Source of the DNA: an uncultured Paraprevotella sp.
Lineage (GTDB): Bacteria; Bacteroidota; Bacteroidia; Bacteroidales; Bacteroidaceae
Length of the DNA stretch: 64,000 nt
Direction: 5' to 3'
Assembly: GCA_944321345.1 (NCBI GenBank)
Contig: CALUKY010000001.1
Span: forward strand, 1 to 64,000
The notes beneath the pieces were generated by a model that made no database searches, was not told where the DNA came from, and saw only the letters and a program-made list of their open reading frames with translations. Numbering within the stretch: position 1 is the stretch's first letter; the number at the start of each line of letters is the position of its first letter. Shown here piece after piece: positions 39,722-49,439 of this stretch. Both the position numbers and the translations under genes were made by a program.

Positions 39722-40608
39722 AACACTTTAAGATTAATGCATGGCAAGAAACTAAAGACTATGCGCTCATTATGATCGGGCTTCTTTGTTATGCCCTGGG
39801 AGTTACCATTTTTTTGCTTCCCTATGAAGTGACCACAGGAGGTGTGGCAGGTATTTCATCATTGATTTACTTTGCTACCGGTATCAAGGTACAATATTCT
39901 TATCTGATCATCAACTCTATTTTGCTCATAGCTGCAATCAAAGTGCTGGGTTTTAAGTTCTGCGTCAAAAGCATCTATGCCATCATTGCTCTTACCCTAT
40001 TACTCGCAGGCTTTCAGGAACTGATTGCCGATGAACAAGGAAACTTGCCTCGTATCATCGGTGATCAGGCCTTTATGGCCACAATAATCGGTGGTGCTCT
40101 GGAAGGATTCGGATTGGCTATCGTATTCCTGAACAACGGAAGTACCGGAGGAACGGATATTATTGCCGCTATCGTAAACAAATACAGAGACATCACCATG
40201 GGGCGTATTCTGATGATATGTGACTTTATCATTGTTTCCTCCAGCTACATTCTTTTCCATGATTGGGAAAAGGTTGTATGCGGTTTCTTTACATTGCTTG
40301 TAGCCAATCTCATGCTGGATTACGTTATGAACTCTTCCAAACAGTCTGTCCAGTTCCTGATTTTCTCCAATAAGTATGATGAAATAGCAGCAGCTATCAG
40401 CCATGATGTATCACGCGGAGTAACCGTACTTAACGGCGAAGGCTGGTATAGTAAAGAACCAAAGAAAGTTTTGGTCATTCTGGCTAAAAGAAGAGAAAGT
40501 GTATTGATCTTCAGATTAATCAATCAGATTGATCCCAAAGCCTTTGTATCCCAAAGCAATGTAGTAGGCGTTTACGGCGAAGGATTCGATCAAATTAAAG
40601 TAAAATAA
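39718..40608 (+). CDS. YitT family membrane protein (second of a tandem pair)
   Basis: A 296-residue paralogue of the gene just before it, with the same order: DUF161 membrane part containing NNGSTGGTDIIAAIVNKYRDI, then DUF2179 with VTVLNGEGWYSKEPKKVLVIL. Tight translational coupling suggests that the two make a heteromer. The N-terminus lacks the Lys-rich stretch seen in the first copy. Followed by rdgB after three bases. Confidence 0.88.
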   Translation: MKHFKINAWQETKDYALIMIGLLCYALGVTIFLLPYEVTTGGVAGISSLIYFATGIKVQYSYLIINSILLIAAIKVLGFKFCVKSIYAIIALTLLLAGFQELIADEQGNLPRIIGDQAFMATIIGGALEGFGLAIVFLNNGSTGGTDIIAAIVNKYRDITMGRILMICDFIIVSSSYILFHDWEKVVCGFFTLLVANLMLDYVMNSSKQSVQFLIFSNKYDEIAAAISHDVSRGVTVLNGEGWYSKEPKKVLVILAKRRESVLIFRLINQIDPKAFVSQSNVVGVYGEGFDQIKVK

Positions 40609-40611
40609 TCT

Positions 40612-41196
40612 ATGGAAAAAAGAAAATTAGTCTTTGCCACAAACAATAAGCACAAACTGGAAGAAATCCGTGCTATCCTCGGATCTGAAATGGATATCCT
40701 TTCTTTGGATGATATCCATTGCCATGAAGATATTCCAGAAACAGCTGATACCCTGGAAGGAAACGCGCAAATCAAAGCGCAATTTGTATATGACCACTAT
40801 CATTTGGACTGTTTTGCCGATGATACCGGACTTGAAGTAGAAGTCTTGAACGGAGCTCCAGGAGTTTTTTCTGCACGTTATGCCGGAGGTGAAGGCCATG
40901 ATTCAGAAGCCAACATGAAGAAACTCCTTTCAGAAATGCAGGATAAAACCAATCGGAAAGCCCGTTTCAGAACCGTTATAGCCTTTATTGAACAGGGAGA
41001 AATTCACCTGTTTGAAGGTATTGTCAAAGGATGTATTACAGAAGGAAAGCATGGTGACAGCGGATTTGGATATGATCCTGTTTTCCGCCCAGAAGGTTTT
41101 TCGGAAACATTTGCCGAAATGGGTAATGAAGCCAAAAACAAAATAAGCCATCGCGCCAACGCCGTAAAAAAACTTTGTGAATATCTATCCAAATAA
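40612..41196 (+). CDS. rdgB: Non-canonical purine NTP pyrophosphatase (RdgB/HAM1)
   Basis: A 194-residue HAM1-family enzyme that removes ITP, XTP and dITP from the nucleotide pool. [16 protein letters not shown] (residues 8-23) is the N-terminal nucleotide-binding motif, [22 protein letters not shown] (about residues 67-88) holds the catalytic Asp pair, and [10 protein letters not shown] completes the site. In the leuS-yitT-yitT-rdgB operon. Confidence 0.94.
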   Translation: MEKRKLVFATNNKHKLEEIRAILGSEMDILSLDDIHCHEDIPETADTLEGNAQIKAQFVYDHYHLDCFADDTGLEVEVLNGAPGVFSARYAGGEGHDSEANMKKLLSEMQDKTNRKARFRTVIAFIEQGEIHLFEGIVKGCITEGKHGDSGFGYDPVFRPEGFSETFAEMGNEAKNKISHRANAVKKLCEYLSK

Positions 41197-41214
41197 AATC
41201 TTAAAACCGTTGTT

Positions 41215-43506
41215 ATGAACAGACTACTTATCCATTTCTTTTTGATAATCGGATGCCTGCATTTACTCCCTGCTGCAGCTCAGAGAATGTATCAATGGGA
41301 GATTTATCCATCTTATCATAACTCATTGAAAAATGTATCCAGCAAAGAAAAGGTTTTTTCTCTTTGTAACAACGACCTGATCTCCTACAAACCTGCCGAT
41401 CAGGAACTTTATCTGTATGACAAAACAAACCTGTTGAATGAATTTCAGATATCCTTCATCAAATATAATGAGGAAGTGAAAAAGCTAATCATTGTCTACT
41501 CTGATGGAAATATAGACATTCTGAGAGATAATGAGACTGTAATCAACTTACCTCAATATAAAGATAAAAACATCAGCAATAAGGATATCAATGGCGTGAA
41601 TATCAGTGGAAAGTATGCTTTACTTTCTACAGGATTTGGTATTGTCATGCTGGATATGGATAAAGAAATCATCACCAATACTTATATTCTGGACATAAAG
41701 ACACGCACTGCCACTGTATTTGAAAACAGTGTTTATGCGTCTACATCTTCAGGAGTATATAAGGGAGATCTGACTTTAAATTTGTTAGATAAGAAAAACT
41801 GGAAAAAAATATCCGGATATTATCTGACCGATCTTCTGGTGTTTGACAACAAGCTTTACGGAAACAACAGTTCCGCATCTTTATTCCGTCTAAATGCCCA
41901 AGGTACAAATTTTGATGTAATGGATGAAAAGAACATCAACATATTCCAGGTATCTAACGGTATCATGATTGCTGCCAACAGTTCCCAAATTCACCTTTTC
42001 CAAAAGTCGGACCAGAAAACTGTGATCACACAAAAGAATACATTTACAGATCTCAGCTACAGTAACGGAACCTATTGGGCCAGTATGGGATATGAAGGCC
42101 TGCAACCTTACAGACTCAACAGCCAGAATCAACTGGAAGCAACCGGCGAGGCTATTATACCCAACAGTCCGGTGCGGAACTATTTCAATTTCATCAATTA
42201 CACAGGCAACCGATTATTGGCTGTGGGAGGTAATCTGAACTACAATAACGTAAAATACGATGGTACTGTTATGTACTACGATGCTGGAAAATGGACGAAT
42301 TTTCAGGATGGTAGTGACATTGTATCTGCAACCAAACTGCCTTATGTCAACACGGTAAATATAGCTCAGGATCCGAAAGATCCGAATCACCATTTTGTAA
42401 CCTCAGCCCGTATGGGTTTATATGAGTTTCAGGATGGAAAACTGCTGAAACATTATTCTTATGACAACAGCCGTCTGAATTCCATAATTCCCAACAATAA
42501 AGAATATGTCAGCACTGCAGGTGCCATTTATGATGAAAACAATAATCTTTGGCTGATCAACAATCAGGTGGATACCATTATCAATATTATCAAAAGCGAT
42601 GGTACATGGACAAAAATTTATGATGAAAAAATAAAAGGATTTCCTACTTTGGATTTTATTCTTTTTGACAAAAAAGGAAGAGTGTGGATTAATTCCCGAA
42701 GATATTATCCGGGACTATACATGTTGGATTACAACAAAACAATCCATGAATCTTCTGATGACCAGTCTATCTTCAGAAGTACCATTACCAATCAGGACGG
42801 TACTACTTACTCACCAGACTTCTTCTATTGCATGGCCGAAGATCATAATGGAGAAATTTGGGTAGGTACGAGTTTGGGACTTTTCGTTATTTCCAATCCG
42901 GATGAGTTCATGAGTGATAATTTCCACTATACACAAATCAAGGTTCCAAGAAATGACGGAACCAATTATGCGGACTATCTGCTGAACAATGTAAGCATAA
43001 CCTGTATTACGGTAGACGGTGCCAATAGAAAATGGATCGGTACAACAAGTGGAGTATATCTGGTCAGCGCAGATGGCCTGGAAACCATCTATCACTTTAC
43101 CACAGACAATTCTCCATTAATATCCAATAATATCAATTCCATAGCCATTGATCCGAAAACAGGAAGAGTCATGATCGCTACAGACAAAGGTCTGGTTGCC
43201 TATAACAATGACGCTTCCGAACCGGAAGAAAGTTTAGAGAAAAATAATGTATTGGCCTATCCGAATCCGGTAAGACCAGACTACAACGGCTATATTACCA
43301 TCAAGGGACTGACTGCGAACAGCAGTGTAAAAATCACCTCTTCGAACGGACAACTTATCACTTCGGGTACTTCCAACGGCGGAATCTTTACCTGGAACGG
43401 ACGCAATAAACAAGGTAAACGCGTAGCCAGTGGCACATATAGTGTTATGGCTACTGACGAAGAAGGTAAAGAGAGTGTGGTAATCAAAATAATAATAATC
43501 CGATAA
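41215..43506 (+). CDS. PorZ-like two-propeller secreted protein with T9SS-type C-terminal domain
   Basis: A 763-residue exported protein. Residues 1-22 are a signal peptide (ending AAAQ). Many propeller blades follow (two-component-regulator propeller type, for example LWLINNQVDTI, VWINSRRYYPGLYML, IWVGTSLGLFVIS, KWIGTTSGVYLVS). The C-terminus starting LAYPNPVRPDYNG and ending VASGTYSVMATDEEGK reads as a type IX secretion A-type sorting domain. Length and layout match PorZ of Porphyromonas, which delivers anionic LPS to T9SS cargo. No other T9SS gene is in the window, so here its partner is unclear. Part of the rdgB operon. Confidence 0.72.
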   Translation: MNRLLIHFFLIIGCLHLLPAAAQRMYQWEIYPSYHNSLKNVSSKEKVFSLCNNDLISYKPADQELYLYDKTNLLNEFQISFIKYNEEVKKLIIVYSDGNIDILRDNETVINLPQYKDKNISNKDINGVNISGKYALLSTGFGIVMLDMDKEIITNTYILDIKTRTATVFENSVYASTSSGVYKGDLTLNLLDKKNWKKISGYYLTDLLVFDNKLYGNNSSASLFRLNAQGTNFDVMDEKNINIFQVSNGIMIAANSSQIHLFQKSDQKTVITQKNTFTDLSYSNGTYWASMGYEGLQPYRLNSQNQLEATGEAIIPNSPVRNYFNFINYTGNRLLAVGGNLNYNNVKYDGTVMYYDAGKWTNFQDGSDIVSATKLPYVNTVNIAQDPKDPNHHFVTSARMGLYEFQDGKLLKHYSYDNSRLNSIIPNNKEYVSTAGAIYDENNNLWLINNQVDTIINIIKSDGTWTKIYDEKIKGFPTLDFILFDKKGRVWINSRRYYPGLYMLDYNKTIHESSDDQSIFRSTITNQDGTTYSPDFFYCMAEDHNGEIWVGTSLGLFVISNPDEFMSDNFHYTQIKVPRNDGTNYADYLLNNVSITCITVDGANRKWIGTTSGVYLVSADGLETIYHFTTDNSPLISNNINSIAIDPKTGRVMIATDKGLVAYNNDASEPEESLEKNNVLAYPNPVRPDYNGYITIKGLTANSSVKITSSNGQLITSGTSNGGIFTWNGRNKQGKRVASGTYSVMATDEEGKESVVIKIIIIR

Positions 43507-44514
43507 ATGATAAACAAGAATCTCGTCATCCCCCGAAAAAACGGAGTAAATTTTATTCGTTACGTCTTTGCTTACGCATTGATTATCTTTCATTATAATA
43601 TACTGTCGGGGCATGATGTGTTCTGGCTACTTCAAGGAGGATACCGTATCAAGGCATTCTTTATCCTGACCGGATTCCTCACTTTTTATAGCTATTTCAA
43701 ACATCCGGGAGCCAAAGAATTTGCCAAAAGACGCTTCAAACGTTTGGTTCCGTCATATGTTTTTGTGGTATTATTATGCTTTTTAGGATGCTCACTACTC
43801 AGTACATATTCTTTTTCTGAATATTTCACGTCGTTGCACAGTTACAAATATCTTGTATCCAATCTGCTGTTTCTGAACTTCGTCTGCCCGGATCTTCCTG
43901 GAGTATTTACAGAAAATCAAAGTACAGCAATCAATGGTTCTCTATGGACCATGAAAATAGATATCATGTTCTATGTCACCGTTCCCTTACTTTATTATTT
44001 ATTTAGAAAACACCATAAACGATGGGTTCTTTTAGGAATCCTGATAACCACGATCATTTATAACGAAACTTTTGAATATCTTTATATACAATCAGGAAAT
44101 GATCTGTATCAGATGCTGAAAAGACAACTCGGCGGACAATATATCTATTTTCTGGCTGGTATGTGCATTTACTTTTATTACCTGCAGATACATAGTCAGG
44201 TAAAATGGCTGCTACCATTATCCGTAGTTATTTTTCTCACCGGTTCTTATTATCAGTCCTGGGAATATCTTACAGCCTTCTGTTATGCGGTAATTATCAT
44301 GGAGCTGTCGCTCAATGCAAAAGTATTGAGTCGTTTCAGCGAAGTCCCCAACATAACCTATGGTCTTTATCTATATCATTTTCCGGTGATACAGATTCTT
44401 TTATATTACAAAATCAATGAATGGAGTCATACGGGATGTTGCCTGCTCTGTTTAGGTATTGTAACTCTTTTATCCATCATGAACTATCAATTCATTGAGA
44501 AACGTATCAAATAA
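43507..44514 (+). CDS. Acyltransferase-3 family membrane protein
   Basis: A 335-residue integral membrane acyltransferase of the OafA/YrhL type, with about ten hydrophobic segments. The family pattern of an early FHYN plus RIKAFFILTGFLTFYSY (about residues 52-68) and KRRFKRLVPSYVF is present. Such enzymes O-acetylate surface glycans. It starts right at the stop of the PorZ-like gene (ATG two bases after TAA), so surface glycan modification and the PorZ-like protein may be linked, which is inference. Confidence 0.85.
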   Translation: MINKNLVIPRKNGVNFIRYVFAYALIIFHYNILSGHDVFWLLQGGYRIKAFFILTGFLTFYSYFKHPGAKEFAKRRFKRLVPSYVFVVLLCFLGCSLLSTYSFSEYFTSLHSYKYLVSNLLFLNFVCPDLPGVFTENQSTAINGSLWTMKIDIMFYVTVPLLYYLFRKHHKRWVLLGILITTIIYNETFEYLYIQSGNDLYQMLKRQLGGQYIYFLAGMCIYFYYLQIHSQVKWLLPLSVVIFLTGSYYQSWEYLTAFCYAVIIMELSLNAKVLSRFSEVPNITYGLYLYHFPVIQILLYYKINEWSHTGCCLLCLGIVTLLSIMNYQFIEKRIK

Positions 44515-44524
44515 TCTCTCTGTT

Positions 44525-45157
44525 ATGGATGTCATTATCTTAGATAAGCAACAGATCACGCGCGAAGGCTTGAAAAGCATCCTGATCAGTCAGCCGGAAA
44601 CAGGACAAATCTGTCTGCCGGAAGAAGACCGGCAACTGATACAGGAGCTGATCCGTTTTCCACAAGCGGCGGTTTTTTTGGACTATACCCTGGTAAACTT
44701 TACCGCCGAACAACTTCTGGTACTCAATCAGCGTTTTCCCAAGGCACATTTTATACTGTTCTGCGACAATCTCAGTAAAAAATTTGCCCGACGCATGTTA
44801 CTTACCAGCAAACGTTTTCACATTCTTCTCAAAGACTCAACTCTAGATGAAGTCAAACAGGCATATGGTGATCTACAAAACAATCGGCAATTTGCCAATC
44901 AAAAACTATTAGTATGGATGGAGGCTGAAGAAAAAGCCGAAAAATCAGCACTCACGACGACAGAAAAAGAAATACTGAAAGCTATGTCGCTAGGGAAAAC
45001 AACCAAAGAGATTGCTGCCGAACGCTATTCCAGTGTCTATACCATCATGACGCACCGCAAGAATATCTTTCGCAAACTCGACGTCAATAATGCCCAGGAA
45101 GCTATCCGATATGCCGTTCAAGCCGGCATTGTAGATGTAATGGAATATTATATTTAA
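44525..45157 (+). CDS. LuxR-type response regulator
   Basis: A 210-residue protein with a receiver-like N-terminus (residues 1-120) and a LuxR HTH at the C-terminus (LTTTEKEILKAMSLGKTTKEI, then AAERYSSVYTIMTHRKNIFRKL, about 142-185). The phospho-acceptor Asp is in AVFLDYTLVNF and the conserved Lys in HILLKDSTL, but the usual acidic pair before the first loop is D-K (VIILDKQQ), so the Mg2+ pocket is altered. ATG 44525 was chosen over the upstream TTG at 44495. No sensor kinase is nearby. Last gene of the operon that began with leuS. Confidence 0.85.
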   Translation: MDVIILDKQQITREGLKSILISQPETGQICLPEEDRQLIQELIRFPQAAVFLDYTLVNFTAEQLLVLNQRFPKAHFILFCDNLSKKFARRMLLTSKRFHILLKDSTLDEVKQAYGDLQNNRQFANQKLLVWMEAEEKAEKSALTTTEKEILKAMSLGKTTKEIAAERYSSVYTIMTHRKNIFRKLDVNNAQEAIRYAVQAGIVDVMEYYI

Positions 45158-45178
45158 CAACATTGGATTTACAAAATG

Positions 45179-45229
45179 TCCGCTTTAATCCATTTCTCTT
45201 GACTGGATATGGATTAAAGCGGATTTTTT
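45179..45229 (+). terminator. Terminator of the leuS-LuxR operon
   Basis: TCCGCTTTAATCCAT (45179-45193) pairs with ATGGATTAAAGCGGA (45209-45223), followed by TTTTTT. Confidence 0.9.
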
Positions 45230-45286
45230 GTCGTACTATCACAGCACAACAGCATCTGTAAAAATTAAGTATGGGTTAAGTTAGTA

Positions 45287-46573
45287 TTAGATGCGTGTAA
45301 AGGCCTGTTCCAGATCGGCAATCAGATCATCAATATGCTCTGTTCCGATAGAAAGACGGATGGTTCCCGAAGTGATATGCTGTTCGGCCAGTTCCTCAGG
45401 CGTCAATTGAGAATGGGTTGTCGTTTCCGGATGAATAACCAGAGACTTCACATCAGCCACATTGGCCAATAGCGAGAATATCTGCAATGAATCGATAAAT
45501 CGGTGTGCTTCGGCTGTTCCACCTGCAATCTCAAAGGTAAAGATAGATCCGGCTCCTTTCGGAAAATAACGCTGGTAAAGCGCATGATCAGGATGCGACG
45601 GCAACGAAGGATGATTTACGGTCTTTACCTTAGGATGCTGCTGCAGGAAAGCAACAATCTTCAGCGCATTTTCCACCTGACGCTCCACACGCAGAGACAA
45701 AGTTTCCACGCCCTGCAACAACAGGAAGGCGTTGAACGGGCTGATGGCTGCACCGGTATCGCGCAGCAGAATGGCACGGATACGGGTGATATAGGCCAGT
45801 CCCGGAGCGGCATCTACAAAGCGGACTCCATGATAGCTCGGATCCGGTTCGGTGAATTGCGGAAACTTTCCGGATGCCTTCCAGTCAAAACGACCGGAAT
45901 CTACAATGATACCTCCCAAACTGGTACCATGACCACCGATAAACTTGGTAGCCGAATGCACCACAATGTCTGCTCCGTGTTCCAACGGACGGATCAGATA
46001 AGGAGTACCGAAAGTATTGTCTACTACCAAAGGAATTCCATATTTATGGGCCACAGCCGCCACAGCTTCCATATCAATGATATTGGAATTCGGATTCCCC
46101 AAAGTCTCGATGAAGATCAGCTTTGTGTTCTTCTGAATGGCCTGCTCGAAATTATTGATATCCGAAGGGTCGACAAAAGTAGTGGTCACTCCCGACAAAG
46201 GCAGGGTATTGGCCAGCAGATTATAAGTACCTCCATAAATGGTATTGGCCGAAACCACATGATCGCCTGCCAAAGCCAGATTCTGAATGGCATAGGCAAT
46301 GGCTGCCGCTCCGGAAGCTACTGCCAGGGCCGCTGCACCGCCTTCCAAAGCCGCTACACGCTCTTCGAGCACGCTTTGGGTAGAATTGGTCAACCGGCCG
46401 TAGATATTGCCGGATTCGGTCAGATTAAAGCGGGCGGCTGCCGACGCGCAATTATCAAATACATACGAAGTGGTCTGATAAATAGGTACGGCACGCGCTC
46501 CGGTTGCCGGATCGGCCTGCTCCTGGCCCACATGAAGCTGAAGCGTCTCAAAATGCAGTTTTCTTCTTTCCAT
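45287..46573 (-). CDS. metY: O-acetylhomoserine aminocarboxypropyltransferase/cysteine synthase-type enzyme
   Basis: A 428-residue PLP enzyme of the Cys/Met metabolism family. The PLP Lys is in [15 protein letters not shown] (about residue 215), and [26 protein letters not shown] opens the protein as in O-acetylhomoserine sulfhydrylases. It would fix sulfide onto O-acetyl-homoserine to give homocysteine. The frame is open far upstream, but the -7 box at 46592-46599 limits it to the ATGs at 46579 or 46573; 46573 ([17 protein letters not shown]) is preferred. The 5' leader is then only about 10-15 bases. Confidence 0.9.
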   Translation of the reverse strand: MERRKLHFETLQLHVGQEQADPATGARAVPIYQTTSYVFDNCASAAARFNLTESGNIYGRLTNSTQSVLEERVAALEGGAAALAVASGAAAIAYAIQNLALAGDHVVSANTIYGGTYNLLANTLPLSGVTTTFVDPSDINNFEQAIQKNTKLIFIETLGNPNSNIIDMEAVAAVAHKYGIPLVVDNTFGTPYLIRPLEHGADIVVHSATKFIGGHGTSLGGIIVDSGRFDWKASGKFPQFTEPDPSYHGVRFVDAAPGLAYITRIRAILLRDTGAAISPFNAFLLLQGVETLSLRVERQVENALKIVAFLQQHPKVKTVNHPSLPSHPDHALYQRYFPKGAGSIFTFEIAGGTAEAHRFIDSLQIFSLLANVADVKSLVIHPETTTHSQLTPEELAEQHITSGTIRLSIGTEHIDDLIADLEQAFTRI

Positions 46574-46591
46574 AAGCATTATCTTTTTTTG

Positions 46592-46599
46592 CAAAGGTA
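46592..46599 (-). promoter_or_regulatory. -7 promoter box of metY
   Basis: TACCTTTG on the minus strand fits TAnnTTTG and lies only 18 bases before the preferred ATG at 46573, so the leader is very short. Confidence 0.6.
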
Positions 46600-46641
46600 A
46601 GAAGAGATTTCCCCCACAACAATACCCTATATAGGGTATAT

Positions 46642-47124
46642 TTAGAAATCCGACTGATAGGCCAGCCGCTCCGTTCCGTTTGCCACACGGATTATCCCGC
46701 AATATCGGAATCCGTTCTTTTGCAGAATGTGCTGCATGGTCTTGTTGTCCTGATGGGTGTCCACACGCAGGGAACGACAATGCCGGCAGCACCAGTTCAG
46801 ACAAAAATCAGCAGTACCCTTTATTTTACCGTTGGAAGCGATACGATGCACTACATAATAAGGTGTATCAGAAAGCCATTCTCCTTCTATATGCGCATAT
46901 GTAGGGTCCGGTCCCGGAATAAAACAGAATGTAGACACAACTTCACCATTTTCTTCGCACACATAGCACCATTCCTGCTTTATCTGTTGCGAAATCAGTT
47001 CGGCCGAAGGATATCCCTGAATCCACTGATTGGGATTACCGTGGGCCACCATATATTGTTTGGCTATTTCAAAAAGTTCCATTAGAGTATTCAGATCCTC
47101 CTGAGTCGCTTTTCTAACTTTCAT
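46642..47124 (-). CDS. GNAT family N-acetyltransferase
   Basis: A 160-residue GNAT enzyme. The N-terminus [22 protein letters not shown] is a typical GNAT opening strand and helix. The acetyl-CoA region is [20 protein letters not shown] with [21 protein letters not shown], which closes the fold. Substrate unknown. It lies between nadA and metY on the same strand; a hairpin at 47160-47188 separates it from nadA. Confidence 0.85.
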   Translation of the reverse strand: MKVRKATQEDLNTLMELFEIAKQYMVAHGNPNQWIQGYPSAELISQQIKQEWCYVCEENGEVVSTFCFIPGPDPTYAHIEGEWLSDTPYYVVHRIASNGKIKGTADFCLNWCCRHCRSLRVDTHQDNKTMQHILQKNGFRYCGIIRVANGTERLAYQSDF

Positions 47125-47159
47125 GGATTGTATTCCTCTTTAATAAGTACATTATAAAA

Positions 47160-47188
47160 AAGGAGAGGGGTAAGCAACCCTTCTCCTT
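47160..47188 (-). terminator. Terminator after nadA
   Basis: AAGGAGAGGGGT (47160-47171) pairs imperfectly with ACCCTTCTCCTT (47177-47188). On the minus strand it is followed by TTTTTATAATG. It ends nadA transcription before the GNAT gene. Confidence 0.78.
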
Positions 47189-47204
47189 CATTTGCATTGA
47201 ATTA

Positions 47205-48197
47205 TTATAATCCGAGTTTTTCGGAGATTTCCAACATTTTGTTTATCGGTTTGATAGCCTTCTCCGCAACCGCAGGATCCACCTCTATTTCAGGCCATTC
47301 ATATTTCAACGTGTTGTACAGCTTTTCGAGAGTGATCAGGCGCATGTAGTTGCATTCGTTGCAGGCACAGTTGCTGTCCGACGGAGGAGCCGGTATAAAG
47401 GTCTTTTCCGGACAGGATTTCTGCATCTCGTGCAGGATACCGCTCTCTGTAGCCACGATATACTCTTTTGCGGGCTGTTCGATGGCATATTTTAGCAAAG
47501 CGGCCGTAGAGCCTACTTTGTCTGCCAGCTTGGCCACAGCTCCCTTACACTCCGGATGCACCAGAATTTTGGCTTCCGGATGCTGTTTCTTCAGTTCGAT
47601 GATCTTTTCTACGGAAAAACGCTCGTGTACATGGCAGGCACCGTCCCAAAGCAACATGTTCCGTCCGGTCACAGAATTGATATAACCGCCCAGATTCTTG
47701 TCCGGTCCGAAAATGATCGGTGTGTCCTCGCTAAAGCTTTCTACAATCTGCTTGGCATTGCTGGAAGTAACCACCACATCGGTCAGTGCCTTCGTGGCTG
47801 CCGTGGTGTTTACATAAGAAATTACGGTATGTCCCGGATGAGCCTTGACAAATTCTTCAAAACGATCGGCCGGGCAGCTTTCTGCCAGAGAACAAGTGGC
47901 ATTGAGATCCGGAACCAGCACTTTCTTGTCCGGACAAAGAATCTTATTAGTTTCGCCCATAAAATGCACGCCACACATCACGATAATATCTGCAGTGGTA
48001 TTTGCTGCCTTTTGAGCCAGTGCCAAACTATCCCCCACAAAGTCCGCCAAATCCTGTACGGCACCGTCGGTGTAATAGTGCGCCATAATCACAGCATTCT
48101 TCTGCCGGCACAAATTTCGGATTTTCTGCTTCAGATCCAGTGTTGCATCCACCGATTCATCCACATAACCTTTTTTCAACCAATCTTCTTTAATCAT
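47205..48197 (-). CDS. nadA: Quinolinate synthase A
   Basis: A 330-residue [4Fe-4S] enzyme that condenses iminoaspartate with DHAP to quinolinate in NAD synthesis. MAHYYTDGAVQDLADFVGDSL (residues 40-60) is the first family signature; cluster Cys candidates lie in VMCGVHFMGET, LLWDGACHVHERF and NCACNECNYMRL. Its partner NadB (L-aspartate oxidase) is at 57.4-59.0 kb, about 9 kb away on the same strand, on the other side of the candidate origin. Confidence 0.94.
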   Translation of the reverse strand: MIKEDWLKKGYVDESVDATLDLKQKIRNLCRQKNAVIMAHYYTDGAVQDLADFVGDSLALAQKAANTTADIIVMCGVHFMGETNKILCPDKKVLVPDLNATCSLAESCPADRFEEFVKAHPGHTVISYVNTTAATKALTDVVVTSSNAKQIVESFSEDTPIIFGPDKNLGGYINSVTGRNMLLWDGACHVHERFSVEKIIELKKQHPEAKILVHPECKGAVAKLADKVGSTAALLKYAIEQPAKEYIVATESGILHEMQKSCPEKTFIPAPPSDSNCACNECNYMRLITLEKLYNTLKYEWPEIEVDPAVAEKAIKPINKMLEISEKLGL

Positions 48198-48597
48198 ATT
48201 ATTAATATATTTATTCTTTTATTTTTTAGAAAAACCTTATGATGATATGTATTGCTTGTTGAAAGTGTTCAGAAAAAAAAGTCCGATTATTTGCTTTTTA
48301 CGTTATAATCTGTAGAGAATAAGTAATGAACATTTTATCGACAATTTTATTTTTTGCTTAGTCTTTGATTTTTATGCTTGTATCTGACACTTTATATCTG
48401 TTTTCAACGATCTGTTGATAAAGTGCAAAGTTAAAAACTTTAATAGAAAAAAGAGGTGAAAATCAGATGAAAATCTCGTTCAAATTCTGTTTTAAGTTTT
48501 TGATAACTAATTTGTCCATATCCTGAAAAAATATATTAACCAATTGATTATTAGGATGCAAATTTATTTTTTTAATTGTATCGTTTATTTATAAACG

Positions 48598-48618
48598 GGT
48601 TTTAAACAGGTTTTAAAC
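48598..48618. repeat. Direct repeat GGTTTTAAAC
   Basis: Two copies, 48598-48607 and 48609-48618, 11 bases apart (one helical turn), immediately upstream of the -7 box at 48629. The spacing suits a protein-binding site in the -33 region or origin. Confidence 0.5.
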
Positions 48619-48628
48619 GCGTTATTAT

Positions 48629-48636
48629 TATCTTTG
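48629..48636 (+). promoter_or_regulatory. -7 promoter box of SPOUT methyltransferase gene
   Basis: TATCTTTG fits TAnnTTTG and overlaps the GTG at 48636, so translation must start at ATG 48660. Confidence 0.6.
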
Positions 48637-48659
48637 TGAACAATTTATTGATAACTGTC

Positions 48660-49193
48660 ATGAGAAAGCTAAAAATTACGGAGTTGAACCGTGTTTCCAA
48701 GGAAGAGTTCAAGAATATCGACAAGCTTCCGTTGGTCGTGGTGCTCGATGAGGTGCGAAGTTTATATAATGTTGGATCGGTGTTCCGTTCTTCTGATGCC
48801 TTTGCCGTTTCGGCTGTTTATCTGTGCGGCATCACGGCGGTACCGCCTAATGCGGAGATTCATAAAACGGCTCTGGGAGCCGAGGATTCGGTGGACTGGA
48901 AGTATTTCAAGCATACGCAAGATGCTGTGAATGAACTGAAAGCTGATGGTTATGAGGTGCTTGCCATCGAACAGGTGGAACACAGCACCATGTTGCAGAA
49001 TATGACTCTGGATCCACAGAAGAAATATGCCATTATTTTGGGAAATGAGGTGAAAGGAGTGCAGCAGGAGGTTGTGGATATGTGTGACGGCTGTATCGAG
49101 ATCCCTCAGTTCGGAACCAAACATTCATTGAACGTATCCGTTACCGCCGGAATTCTTATCTGGGAATTTGCGCGACTGCTCAAACTCGGTTGA
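48660..49193 (+). CDS. SpoU/TrmH-family RNA methyltransferase
   Basis: A 177-residue SPOUT-class 2'-O-methyltransferase using SAM. The motifs are in order: LDEVRSLYNVGSVFRSSDAF (about residues 28-47), IILGNEVKGVQQEVVDMCD (about 125-143) and IPQFGTKHSLNVSVTAGI (about 148-165), which form the trefoil knot. The target is tRNA or rRNA, not resolvable. It lacks an N-terminal L30e-like domain, so it resembles TrmH/TrmL-type minimal enzymes. It sits inside the cluster of DnaA-box-like sites. Confidence 0.9.
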   Translation: MRKLKITELNRVSKEEFKNIDKLPLVVVLDEVRSLYNVGSVFRSSDAFAVSAVYLCGITAVPPNAEIHKTALGAEDSVDWKYFKHTQDAVNELKADGYEVLAIEQVEHSTMLQNMTLDPQKKYAIILGNEVKGVQQEVVDMCDGCIEIPQFGTKHSLNVSVTAGILIWEFARLLKLG

Positions 49194-49439
49194 TAACTGT
49201 TGATAATTCTGGAATGAATTTATTTGTTTAACTTGTAATAATTTGTATATTAGTATTTTATAATATCAGATACTATTATTGATAGCTGTTGATAACTTCT
49301 GTTGATAATTTATTTTTTATAGATTCTATATGAGAAATAATTCCTTTGGAATTTTCTTTAGAAGGTAGAAACAGGAATCATTTAATTACAAAATGACTTG
49401 TAATCGGTTGACAGGAATTTTTTCTGGTAAAATATAATG

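Noticed and set aside
45503-46600. A 365-codon plus-strand frame over metY
   Set aside because: Antisense shadow; the minus strand carries a complete PLP enzyme.
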